64,000 nt of DNA from Limibacterium fermenti (GCF_041902845.1 NZ_CP159486.1:2480001-2544000); one strand, 5' to 3'; counted from the stretch's first letter, positions 44,320 through 52,042 are shown. Notes: generated from the letters alone by a model not told the origin. Numbers and translations: made by a program.

Positions 44320-44597
44320 TACATGAATTTGTCAAGTTAACAAGTATATCAGTCGATGATATCCTCGGGAATAAAAAGGATAAACGAACGAGTGATCTGC
44401 GACATCTCTATTGGAAGCTGTTGCGTGATAAAGAGAATTTTTCTTATCCCGCCCTTGCACGGATGAATGGCCGGACATCAGCTTCAATCATTCATGGCAT
44501 TAGGAAGATTGAAGGCTACCTACAGAACGGAGATAAATGGACAACAGAGATGTGGAACCGGGTAAAAGCATTGGAATATGGATCGGAAACTAATTGA
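44316..44597 (+). CDS. DnaA C-terminal-like DNA-binding protein
   Basis: A 93-aa protein with a DnaA domain IV-like pattern: VDDILGNKKDKRTSDLRHLYWKLL and then SYPALARMNGRTSASIIHGIRKIEGYL, where the HTH and DHTTV-like segment would sit. Such stand-alone domains occur in Bacteroidota phages and plasmids. It may bind DNA in replication or regulation. Confidence 0.68.
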   Translation: MIHEFVKLTSISVDDILGNKKDKRTSDLRHLYWKLLRDKENFSYPALARMNGRTSASIIHGIRKIEGYLQNGDKWTTEMWNRVKALEYGSETN

Positions 44598-44781
44598 GGC
44601 GACAATGGAGGCTATGGGCTATACCGATATGACTGATATATGCTCCAATTGTTCCCATTTCACAAAGGATTATGATGAATATGCCGGATATATAAATTAT
44701 TGCACATATAGTAATCTTTGTTCTTTTCCGGTGGAAGAAACGGGGAATTGTACAAAATTTAAACAAAAAGAAAATGATTAA
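44578..44781 (+). CDS. Small Cys-rich protein, possible zinc ribbon
   Basis: A 67-aa protein with Cys at CSNCSHF, NYCTYSNLC and GNCTKF, suggesting a zinc-binding fold. It overlaps both neighbours (20 bp and 8 bp). Function unknown. Confidence 0.6.
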   Translation: MDRKLIEATMEAMGYTDMTDICSNCSHFTKDYDEYAGYINYCTYSNLCSFPVEETGNCTKFKQKEND

Positions 44782-45292
44782 AAAGCTATTACGAACTCTC
44801 CTGCCGCAAGCGTATATAGAAACGTATACCGGTAAACTGGTGAATGTTTTCAGTATTCAACCGGATGATATTTATATAGAAGATATCGCCCATGCATTAT
44901 CGATGCAATGCCGATTCTCAGGTCATACAAAGCAGTTTTATTCCGTGGCGCAACATTCCTGCTGTTGCTATGAATTGTCGACGGATTACCCGTTTGAATG
45001 CCTCATGCACGATTGTGCTGAAGCTTACCTTCACGATGTGGCCTCGCCTATAAAGCGATGGTTTTTTGTCTATAAATGGGTGGAAGACCGGTTACTGAAA
45101 GTATTGGCAAAGAAGTTTCATTTCGCCTATCCTTTTCCGGAAGAAGTGCATAGGATAGACAAATACATGCTTCACAACGAAATGTGCAGTCTAATGCACA
45201 AACAAAGTGATGCTTTTCTTTTTATTGAGGCGTGGGATCACTATGAATCGGAGCAAGAATTTATACGCATTTTCAACCTATTCAAGAAATGA
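44774..45292 (+). CDS. HD-domain nucleotide phosphohydrolase of phage type
   Basis: A 172-aa HD hydrolase. Metal ligands are visible in CRFSGHTKQFYSVAQHSCCC (first His), LMHDCAEAYLHD (the HD) and a later Asp in VHRIDKYML. It resembles YfbR-type 5'-nucleotidases and phage HD proteins acting on dNMP or dNTP. With the deoxyribosyltransferase it forms a nucleotide-metabolism pair in the early operon. Last gene before a strong terminator. Confidence 0.8.
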   Translation: MIKKLLRTLLPQAYIETYTGKLVNVFSIQPDDIYIEDIAHALSMQCRFSGHTKQFYSVAQHSCCCYELSTDYPFECLMHDCAEAYLHDVASPIKRWFFVYKWVEDRLLKVLAKKFHFAYPFPEEVHRIDKYMLHNEMCSLMHKQSDAFLFIEAWDHYESEQEFIRIFNLFKK

Positions 45293-45324
45293 AAAACATT
45301 GAATGATGAGATTTTTCTGATTGA

Positions 45325-45360
45325 CCGCTCCCGTTTGTGAAAAAGGGAGCGGTTTTTTTT
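45325..45360 (+). terminator. Terminator of the prophage early operon
   Basis: A perfect 8-bp GC-rich stem CCGCTCCC/GGGAGCGG, a 12-nt loop and eight T. It is a textbook intrinsic terminator, 33 bp after the HD hydrolase gene. Confidence 0.92.
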
Positions 45361-45459
45361 GAAAATGAAATAGTTTTTCTCTTTTGTATAAATATCCAAT
45401 TCTGTGAAAAAAGAAGACACATCAGAAATAGCCGATATCTATTATATAAGAGTATGTGG

Positions 45460-45918
45460 TTATAGTTTGGATCGATTGTTTTCTTCTTCAATTACAGTGT
45501 CTTCAATATCCGTATTTAGAGCATGTATCTTACGGAAGTTGTAAGTTTCATAAATAAGCGATAGGCTTACGATGGTAACGGCAATTAACAACACATCTAT
45601 TGTGCACCAACCAAATGTGTAACGCAGATTTTCTGTATTCCAAATTAAAGCTATTACCAGAGCAATTGTCGACACTCCAAAGTCAAGCAGCAACATATTT
45701 CGAGTTTGAGAAATTGAAGAACGTAATTTTTTGCGTATTTTTTTATTAAGTATTTTGATGAGGCTAAAGGATACTAACAAACTCATAGAGATAGAAAAGA
45801 CTATACCCAACACTGTAAATAGTGTTTGCAATACTGCAACATTTCCATTTACACCTATGGAAGCCATTCCTATTGAAAGAATAACTGCAATCAGTATTCG
45901 TGCTATGAGTTTAAGCAT
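45460..45918 (-). CDS. Four-helix membrane protein, RexB-like partner
   Basis: A 152-aa protein with four predicted transmembrane helices (LKLIARILIAVILSIGMAS; LQTLFTVLGIVFSISMSLLV; LLLDFGVSTIALVIALIW; CTIDVLLIAVTIVSLSLIYE), a basic loop between helices 2 and 3 (KILNKKIRKKLRSS) and a charged cytoplasmic tail. Its size and layout match lambda RexB (144 aa, four helices). The start overlaps the stop of the 312-aa gene by 8 bp. An ion-channel effector role is inference only. Confidence 0.65.
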   Translation of the reverse strand: MLKLIARILIAVILSIGMASIGVNGNVAVLQTLFTVLGIVFSISMSLLVSFSLIKILNKKIRKKLRSSISQTRNMLLLDFGVSTIALVIALIWNTENLRYTFGWCTIDVLLIAVTIVSLSLIYETYNFRKIHALNTDIEDTVIEEENNRSKL

Positions 45919-46849
45919 TTTCTTGTGCTCTTAATTCAGAGAGGAAAATTTCCATCTTTTGTTTTAACTGTTCCTCTACAATCCGGTTTCCCGTAGTTCT
46001 TTCCACCTCCACTTCTTTTTTAACTTTAACAGTCTCACCGGTATATTTGTTTCCATCCTTGGTTCTTAAAATGATGCCGCTATCATTCGTAATATTAGTT
46101 GCTATAGCGCCCATTACCCGTTGAAACTCTTCTTGAGCCAAATCTTTAGGTTTTCTTTTAAGTTTAGCCTCTATAAGCTGACTGTTACGTATCTGCTGAA
46201 GGCTGTCAGCATCACTAATAATATGTGACAAAACTTCATCGGTTAGATTGAATAAATTTGTACTAATTGTGGTCGGTTCACGACTCGTAGGAGAAGCACT
46301 AACTACTCCGCCTCCTCCAATAAACTCAATCTGGCTTACTTGCGATAAGGGAACACCATCTGGTAATTTAGTCAACTCGGTTAGTTGAAAATATCGTTCA
46401 CCTCGAACAGGGTTCAATAGCCAATTTAAATAGGTTTGTACACGATCAATGTTAATGTTTCCCGCGAGATTTGTAACCAAATGATTGTTATTTAGGGCAA
46501 AGTAAAAATGATTTTTATATTGGCTCTGCGTGGGATTGCCTGTAATTACATCTGCAATAGTAATGGTATGTTGATTAAATAGTTCTTCACTTATTACCCC
46601 TCCATTCTCAGCAGGTATAACACGAAGCATCATACTAAATAAATACGTATCATTTTGGTGCCATACAAAATTTGACAATAAATCTTCATCTGCATCATCT
46701 TCATTTAATGTCATCCGTCGTTCTGAAGCAATTGAATTCTCTGTAAGCACCTCTTTAAGCAAAAGTAATATACCCGAATGAGCTTCTGTTAGACTTGGGT
46801 TTTCAATTTTAAAAGCTCTCAATTTAATTTTAGCTGGTTGATTTGTCAT
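45911..46849 (-). CDS. Soluble 312-aa partner, RexA-like by context
   Basis: A protein of unknown family with no signal peptide. The N-terminal two thirds is beta-rich (DTYLFSMMLRVIP, NHFYFALNNNHLVTNLAG, VSQIEFIGGGG). The C-terminal third is charged, with SGIILRTKDGNKYTGETVKV and a final helix EEQLKQKMEIFLSELRAQ. Gene order, overlap and sizes recall lambda rexA-rexB, where RexA senses phage DNA-protein complexes. IS copy 2 ends 20 bp upstream of its start. A KwaB-like (DUF4868) identity is another possibility. Confidence 0.6.
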   Translation of the reverse strand: MTNQPAKIKLRAFKIENPSLTEAHSGILLLLKEVLTENSIASERRMTLNEDDADEDLLSNFVWHQNDTYLFSMMLRVIPAENGGVISEELFNQHTITIADVITGNPTQSQYKNHFYFALNNNHLVTNLAGNINIDRVQTYLNWLLNPVRGERYFQLTELTKLPDGVPLSQVSQIEFIGGGGVVSASPTSREPTTISTNLFNLTDEVLSHIISDADSLQQIRNSQLIEAKLKRKPKDLAQEEFQRVMGAIATNITNDSGIILRTKDGNKYTGETVKVKKEVEVERTTGNRIVEEQLKQKMEIFLSELRAQENA

Positions 46850-46868
46850 ATTACCATATTATTGATTA

Positions 46869-47088
46869 CAAAGTTAGGATTTTCTCTGAAAATGAGAAAT
46901 AATTAATAACTTGCGAAGCCCTATCAAGCAAGTAAACCACAAGTTATCTTGGATACGACTCCAATGCAAAGTACGGTTCCGGTTTGCTCGTAATGAAATA
47001 CTTGGTTCCAATGAGACCTTATAGAAGATTATCATTGTTTAAAGCATCCGGGCTTGATGAGGCTTTTATTTATTCACAAGTTAAAACT
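46869..47088 (+). ncRNA. Putative IS110 bridge RNA region, copy 2
   Basis: The same structured leader as copy 1, with about a dozen substitutions. Most cluster in 47000-47050 (for example GTTTGCTTG to GTTTGCTCG and TCAATCATTTAAGC to TCATTGTTTAAAGC), which may mark a loop that tolerates or selects change, such as a target-binding loop. Confidence 0.5.
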
Positions 47089-48453
47089 ATGGCAAAGAAA
47101 GCGAAAAAAATCAAGACAGGCAAGGGATTGAAATTGGAAATCGTGAATCCCAATTCGGCGGGTATCGATGTTTCTTCCACCGAAATGCAAGTATGTGTCC
47201 CGGAAGACCGGGATGGAGAAAACAACCGCCGCTTCGGCACGTTTACGCAAGATTTACACCTTATATCGGATTGGCTTAAAGCCTGTGGCATTGAAACCGT
47301 CGCCATGGAATCCACGGGGGTGTATTGGGTCCAACTCTACATGATACTGGAATCGGAGGGATTTGACGTGTTGCTGGTCAACGCCAAGGCCATCAAAAAT
47401 ATCAGTGAAAAGAAGACCGACCGGGTAGATGCCGAAACCATCATGGTCTTGCATAGTTACGGGCTTCTGAGAGCCAGTTTCCAACCCCAGAACCATGCCC
47501 GGCGCATCCGCAATGTATCGCGCCACCGTGACGGGTTGTTGAAAGCTTCTTCGCGGGAAGTGCTCCACATGCAAAAGGCCATGGAATTGATGAACATCAA
47601 ATTGGGCAATGTCATCAGCGATATTTTGGGAAAATCGGGACAGGAGATTATTCGCGCCATTCTGGCCGGGGAACGCGATGCCCGAAAACTATCGGCTTTG
47701 GCCGATCCCCGATGCAAATCTCCCAAAGAAACCATCGCCAAATCCCTGCAGGCCAATTGGGACGAAGACCTGCTGTTCATGCTCAAACAAAGCTATGAAC
47801 TGTATGTATATTACCAAAACCTGATGAAGGATTGTGACAAGCAGATAGAGGGCATCCTGCAGGAGTATCTCAAAGACGTTAAACCCGAAGAAACTTCCAA
47901 GCCGGAGCAAAGGGCGAAAAAAGCAAAAGCTCAAAAGAATGCCGTCACGATAGATATCGAAAAGCACGCGATCCGATTATGGGGTGTCAACGCGATGCGC
48001 ATACCGGGTGTCAGTGAAGCGGCCCTGTTGCGGTTGGCCGGTGAGCTGGGACACGATTTTACCGATAAGTTTGACTCATACAAACAGTTTTGTTGTTGGT
48101 GTAACCTCACACCCAACAACAAAATATCGGGTGGAAAACTCCAGTCCAGCAAAATTCCAAAGCGCAAGAATCCTGTTGGACAAATCCTGCGTTCTTCGGC
48201 AAACTCCCTGAAAACAAGTAAAACGCCCTTAGGATATTACTTCCGGCGTATACAGGCTAAAAGCGGTTACTTGCCGGCTATTATCGCTACTGCGAACAAA
48301 TTGGGAAGAATACTCTATACAATGGTTAAATACAAGGTCGAGTTTGATGACTCTTTTACCCAAACGAGCGAAACCGAGATACTTAGAAGAAAATTGATTA
48401 AGACCCAAAGAACCCTCGAAAAACTTCAAAATCAAATCAAAGAATGCGGATGA
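47089..48453 (+). CDS. IS110-family transposase (DEDD), copy 2
   Basis: A 454-aa enzyme nearly identical to copy 1, with differences such as Gly for Asn at residue 11, Asp for Glu at residue 40 and Glu for Asp at residue 90. The DEDD residues and Ser-rich C-terminal motif are intact. The longer frame reaching back to 46984 reads through the putative bridge RNA and is unlikely to be translated. Confidence 0.93.
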   Translation: MAKKAKKIKTGKGLKLEIVNPNSAGIDVSSTEMQVCVPEDRDGENNRRFGTFTQDLHLISDWLKACGIETVAMESTGVYWVQLYMILESEGFDVLLVNAKAIKNISEKKTDRVDAETIMVLHSYGLLRASFQPQNHARRIRNVSRHRDGLLKASSREVLHMQKAMELMNIKLGNVISDILGKSGQEIIRAILAGERDARKLSALADPRCKSPKETIAKSLQANWDEDLLFMLKQSYELYVYYQNLMKDCDKQIEGILQEYLKDVKPEETSKPEQRAKKAKAQKNAVTIDIEKHAIRLWGVNAMRIPGVSEAALLRLAGELGHDFTDKFDSYKQFCCWCNLTPNNKISGGKLQSSKIPKRKNPVGQILRSSANSLKTSKTPLGYYFRRIQAKSGYLPAIIATANKLGRILYTMVKYKVEFDDSFTQTSETEILRRKLIKTQRTLEKLQNQIKECG

Positions 48454-48476
48454 AATGGTTTGTTATATAGAAGATT

Positions 48477-48602
48477 TCCCGCCAGTTTTACAGGAGCGCT
48501 CCGAAAAGCCAGCGCGATAAGTTTTCGTTTAGCGCCATCCTCCGCCAACAGGGCCGTGCCATTAAGAAGGAAAAAGAAGAAGAAAAAGAAACAGCGAAAT
48601 AA
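48477..48602 (+). pseudogene. 3' remnant of a gene cut by IS copy 2
   Basis: An open frame without a start begins at the IS edge and runs 41 codons to TAA (48600-48602). It reads SRQFYRSAPKSQRDKFSFSA, continues ILRQQGRAIKKEKEEEKETA and ends in Lys: coding-like, with a Lys/Glu-rich tail. It may be the last piece of a phage late gene or of a host gene. A terminator-like hairpin follows, supporting a real gene end. Confidence 0.5.
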
Positions 48603-48633
48603 CAAGTTTAATCTAAACGGGGGTATCTGTTTT

Positions 48634-48676
48634 TACAGCCTTTGTGCAATTAATTTAAACAGGCACAAGGGCTGTA
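48634..48676 (+). terminator. Hairpin terminator after the truncated gene
   Basis: A 14-bp stem TACAGCCTTTGTGC/GCACAAGGGCTGTA with one G-T pair, a 15-nt AT-rich loop and a short TTTCGTT tail. It is the likely terminator of the gene whose remnant ends at 48602. Confidence 0.7.
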
Positions 48677-48827
48677 TTTCGTTGAGTATCTTCCACTGAA
48701 ATAAGGATAATCACACTTAGCTAAAAATACTTTGAAAACTATTATCACCGTCATCCGCAGGAAAATAATGACTGAATTTAAAACATTAAAGAGGATGATC
48801 ATGAAAAGAACGGTCACAATATGTTGA

Positions 48828-49070
48828 CGTGGCAACGGTAGTTAGGCATTTGTCACTTTCCGCAATCGGTTTGGCAATCAGAGCAATCCATTTGGCAATG
48901 ATAGAAGCCCGTTTGGCAACGCCCTTTATGATTTTGGCAATACCCTTTAGACGTTTGCCGGCGCTCTTTATTGTTTTGGCATCTTTCAAAATGTTTTCGA
49001 CAATAATAGAATCTGTTTTGGCAACGCCCTTTGCATTTTTGGCAACGCTCTTTATTAATTGGGCATAAAA
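48828..49070. repeat. 21-bp tandem array B (unit TTTGGCAACGCCCTTTATKAT)
   Basis: About eleven units of exactly 21 bp beginning near 48828, 48849, 48870, 48891 and so on to 49059. The TTTGGCA core is kept in most units. It lies 15 bp past the stop codon of the leftward cytidylate-kinase-like gene. Leftward it could read as Lys/Ala-rich heptads, but no start codon free of the neighbouring gene is found. Confidence 0.88.
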
Positions 49071-49084
49071 AACAAGGCCGAGAC

Positions 49085-49726
49085 CTATTCCGGCCGTTGC
49101 AGTTTCTGTTTCAAAAACTCCTGTATAAAATCGGTCGTGGCTTCGATGCCCAATATCGACGAATTTATACATACATGATACGACGCGGCGGCGCCCCACA
49201 CCTTGTTGCTATAATAATTGTAATACCCGGCACGTTTTTTGTCGATCTTTTCGATCAACTCGAGCGCTTTTTTACCCGTCAATCCATAGTAATCCTCCAC
49301 ACGCTTTATCCGGTCATCTTGCCCGGCGCTGATAAACACATTCAACATGCGCGGATGGTCGCGCAAAATATAGTCGGCGCAACGCCCGACAAAGATGCAC
49401 GATTTCTCACGGGCCAAATCGCGTATCACATCGCTCTGGATCTGGAAAAGCGTTTCGTTCCAAAGATAATTATTGGAAAAGCCTTCATCCATGATCGATG
49501 TTTTAATTCCCAGGAAACCGCCGGTTAATGTGAAGCGTTTTTTTTCGTCCGCCTCTTCAAAAACTTCCTTTGACAATCCGCTCTGCTTGGAAGCCAATGC
49601 AATCAATTCCTTATCATAAAACGAAATACCTAATCGCTCCGACAAAAGCCGGCCTATCTGACGGCCGCCGCTTCCCAATTGGCGCCCGATGTTAATAATA
49701 AAATTGTCCTTCATATTTTTATTCAT
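49085..49726 (-). CDS. Cytidylate kinase-like family protein
   Basis: A 213-aa P-loop kinase of the cytidylate kinase-like group (Cytidylate_kin2), with the nucleotide loop IGRQLGSGGRQIGRLLSERLG and core SCIFVGRCADYILRD. Relatives are widespread in gut anaerobes; the physiological substrate is not settled. There is a second ATG at residue 5. The MATE gene ends a short distance upstream in the same direction. Confidence 0.85.
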   Translation of the reverse strand: MNKNMKDNFIINIGRQLGSGGRQIGRLLSERLGISFYDKELIALASKQSGLSKEVFEEADEKKRFTLTGGFLGIKTSIMDEGFSNNYLWNETLFQIQSDVIRDLAREKSCIFVGRCADYILRDHPRMLNVFISAGQDDRIKRVEDYYGLTGKKALELIEKIDKKRAGYYNYYSNKVWGAAASYHVCINSSILGIEATTDFIQEFLKQKLQRPE

Positions 49727-49729
49727 CTA

Positions 49730-49773
49730 AGAAACTGTTTTGAATTTTCCGAATGATCTAATTTTGTTTATTC
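49730..49773. repeat. Dispersed 44-bp repeat, copy 2
   Basis: It matches 27671-27714 at 42 of 44 positions. Here it fills the gap between the kinase start and the MATE gene stop. Confidence 0.85.
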
Positions 49774-49775
49774 TT

Positions 49776-51158
49776 TTATGCGTTCTGTCCGACCGGAGGT
49801 AGCTCTTCGCGCTCTTTTATTTTAAATTGACGGAATTGATAAATCAACATAATGGCCGCGACAACGCTCGAAATCAAATCGGCAACAGGCATGCTGTACC
49901 AGATGCCGTCGATTCCCCAATAACGGGGAAGAATTAACAAACAGGGCAACAGGAATAATAGTTGCCGGCTGAGCGACATAAATATCGCTTTGCCCACCAT
50001 CCCGATGCTTTGGAAAAAATTGGAGGTAACCATTTGAAATCCGATAATCGGATAGGTCAAAAAGACAATATGCAACCCGTTGCGCGAAAGGGCTATCAGT
50101 TCTTTGTCACTGGTAAACATCGAAGCGATCTGTTCCGGAAAAAAGTACACCACAAGGAATCCGAAAGTCGTGATGCATGTCGCGGCGATGATCGATTTTT
50201 TCAATACCTCCGTCACTCTCTTGAAAAGCAGGGCGCCGAAGTTATAGCCGGCAATCGGCTGCATACCCTGATTCAATCCCATCACAATCATGACAAACAG
50301 ATAGGCGATACGGTTGACAATGCCGTAAGCTCCTACCGCTAAATCGCCTCCCGTGCGCAACAACCCTTGATTGATCACAATCACAATCAGGCAGGCCACG
50401 GCATTCATCATAAAAGGCGACAGGCCGATGGAAAGGGAATCCACTACAATTTTTTTATGAAGTTTAAAGGCGCTTTTTTGAAGGTAAATAAAATTCTTTT
50501 TATTACTGAAGAATTTCAATTGCCAGATCAGCATCACCGTTTGTGAAATAACGGTAGCCCAAGCGCTTCCCTTTATTCCCCACTGGAATACGAAAATAAA
50601 CAGCGGATTGAGCACCAGATTGATCAAAACGGTAAATATAGTCGCATACATGGCTTTCTCGGGACTTCCGGCCGAACGAAGCATGCCGTTTAATCCCAGG
50701 TACATGTGTGTCACCACATTTCCCAGCAAAATAATATGCATAAAGTCCCGGGCATAAGGGATGGTGGCATCGCTGGCGCCGAAAAAATACAGAATCGGAT
50801 CCAGAAAAATAAAAGCGACAACCGAAAAGCCTACGCCGAAAATAACATTCAACGTGAGTTCGTTTCCTAAAATAACATTCGCGGTTTCGTAATCTTTCTG
50901 TCCCATGCGTATGGAGAGCAACGTTGCCGCGCCCGCCCCCACCAGCGAGCCGAATGCAGCCGCCAGGTTCATCAACGGGAACGTAATGGCCAATCCCGAG
51001 ATAGCCAGCGCACCGACACCATGTCCGATAAAAATACTATCGGTAATATGGTATAGCGAGGATGCCGTCATGGCTATAATAGCCGGGATGGCATATTGAA
51101 TCAGCAACTTGCCTATTTTCTCCGTTCCTAATTCCGTTGGATTTTTTACTACACTCAT
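49776..51158 (-). CDS. MATE-family efflux transporter
   Basis: A 460-aa, 12-helix multidrug/toxic-compound extrusion protein in two MatE repeats. Typical stretches are IPAIIAMTASSLYHITDSIFIG near the N-terminus and GLNQGMQPIAGYNFGA in the second half. It probably exports cationic drugs or metabolites by Na+ or H+ antiport. It has a TAGCTTTG promoter box. Confidence 0.92.
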   Translation of the reverse strand: MSVVKNPTELGTEKIGKLLIQYAIPAIIAMTASSLYHITDSIFIGHGVGALAISGLAITFPLMNLAAAFGSLVGAGAATLLSIRMGQKDYETANVILGNELTLNVIFGVGFSVVAFIFLDPILYFFGASDATIPYARDFMHIILLGNVVTHMYLGLNGMLRSAGSPEKAMYATIFTVLINLVLNPLFIFVFQWGIKGSAWATVISQTVMLIWQLKFFSNKKNFIYLQKSAFKLHKKIVVDSLSIGLSPFMMNAVACLIVIVINQGLLRTGGDLAVGAYGIVNRIAYLFVMIVMGLNQGMQPIAGYNFGALLFKRVTEVLKKSIIAATCITTFGFLVVYFFPEQIASMFTSDKELIALSRNGLHIVFLTYPIIGFQMVTSNFFQSIGMVGKAIFMSLSRQLLFLLPCLLILPRYWGIDGIWYSMPVADLISSVVAAIMLIYQFRQFKIKEREELPPVGQNA

Positions 51159-51194
51159 TCTTTTATTTTCTTTTTTCTATTCAATTTGCGGGCG

Positions 51195-51202
51195 CAAAGC
51201 TA
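51195..51202 (-). promoter_or_regulatory. -7 promoter box of the MATE gene
   Basis: Leftward TAGCTTTG fits TAnnTTTG, 37 bp before the start codon. Confidence 0.5.
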
Positions 51203-51292
51203 CTAAAAAAGAAGCATACCATTTTGTTAAACATAAAAAAGAATTGTTTACTCTAAAAAGGTTCCAACCGAAGCTTCCGATAAAAAACACAT

Positions 51293-51610
51293 TTAAGAAG
51301 GAGAATAAACAGGTTTACCCACTCTGAGGATATGTTCCTTGAGATCAGCATTATCCAGCGTTGAAAAATTTATAACATCGACATTATAAGGCAATGAACT
51401 TTCATTAAAATCGTTTTTGATTCTTCTGACGACTTCATGCGAAATGTCGCTGCCGGTAATAGCTAAATCGATGTCGCTGCCGGCATGAAAAACGCCTTTG
51501 GCTCGGCTTCCGAAAATCAGAACGTGTTCAACGCCTCGATGTTTATTAAAGATACTTGCAATGGTCTGTCTGTCGCGCCGGCTGAGTCCGAATTCATCAA
51601 CTTCCTTCAT
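51293..51610 (-). CDS. MNT-type nucleotidyltransferase (antitoxin)
   Basis: A 105-aa minimal nucleotidyltransferase with GSRAKGVFHAGSDIDLAI, the GSxAxG and DxD metal site. In HEPN/MNT modules this protein AMPylates and silences the HEPN toxin. The ATG at 51610 is preferred over 51622; it overlaps the HEPN gene by 14 bp. Confidence 0.85.
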   Translation of the reverse strand: MKEVDEFGLSRRDRQTIASIFNKHRGVEHVLIFGSRAKGVFHAGSDIDLAITGSDISHEVVRRIKNDFNESSLPYNVDVINFSTLDNADLKEHILRVGKPVYSPS

Positions 51611-52007
51611 ACTCCGATTCAAAAAATTGATATAATTGGGTTATTGCCGGAAAAATGTCATTTCGTAATTCTATTTCCGCCAAGCGAAACAATTCTCCGT
51701 CGTAATCGTGCGACAGTTCGTTGCGTATATCCAAACCGTCAATCAACGGCTGGGCATAATCGATGTATTTTGCCTCCTGCGCTTGACGGAAAGTATCTTT
51801 GGGAGAAGGTTTAAAAGTAAAACCCTTCTCTTCCAGAAAATCTTTCGTGACTTTCCAGGCAAGCTCAATGGTAAATTCAAAACGCTGTAGTAAACCATTA
51901 CGTTCCAATTCGTTCAATTCCTGCTGGTATAAAGCTTCCTCCAACCGCAAAAATGCCCGTTCGAAATTCCGAAAACGCTGTTTCCAACGTATATCCCTAT
52001 CATCCAT
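51597..52007 (-). CDS. HEPN-domain protein (nucleotidyltransferase substrate-binding)
   Basis: A 136-aa helical protein of the HI0074/HEPN group with the RX4HXY motif as RNELSHDY (Arg95, His100, Tyr102), the RNase active site and the Tyr that MNT partners can AMPylate. First gene of the two-gene module, with a TATCTTTG promoter. Confidence 0.85.
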   Translation of the reverse strand: MDDRDIRWKQRFRNFERAFLRLEEALYQQELNELERNGLLQRFEFTIELAWKVTKDFLEEKGFTFKPSPKDTFRQAQEAKYIDYAQPLIDGLDIRNELSHDYDGELFRLAEIELRNDIFPAITQLYQFFESEYEGS

Positions 52008-52034
52008 AGCTATAAATAATCAATATTGATAAGG

Positions 52035-52042
52035 CAAAGATA
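52035..52042 (-). promoter_or_regulatory. -7 promoter box of the HEPN/MNT module
   Basis: Leftward TATCTTTG, a perfect TAnnTTTG, 28 bp before the HEPN start codon. Confidence 0.55.

Larger units (their letters stand above)
46869..48475 (+). mobile_element. IS110-family element, copy 2
   Basis: A 1,607-bp copy of the element at 36091-37697, differing at only a few positions and with the same ends (CAAAGTTAGG to AGAAGAT). It lies between the rexAB-like unit and a truncated coding remnant. Together with copy 1 it brackets 9.2 kb of prophage in direct orientation, which permits deletion by homologous recombination. Confidence 0.92.

Noticed and set aside
46984..47088. N-terminal extension of the copy 2 transposase
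   Set aside because: It runs through the conserved structured leader and is not shared with copy 1, where the frame opens only at 36290. The common ATG is used instead.
48634..48676. Right end of the prophage at the hairpin GCACAAGGGCTGTA
   Set aside because: It does not contain the repeats seen at the left, and a terminator explains the symmetry better.
48786..49199. Leftward 137-aa frame rich in Lys/Ala heptads across array B
   Set aside because: Its only start codon lies inside the kinase gene in another frame. The heptads follow from the 21-bp DNA period, so it is treated as a consequence of the repeat.
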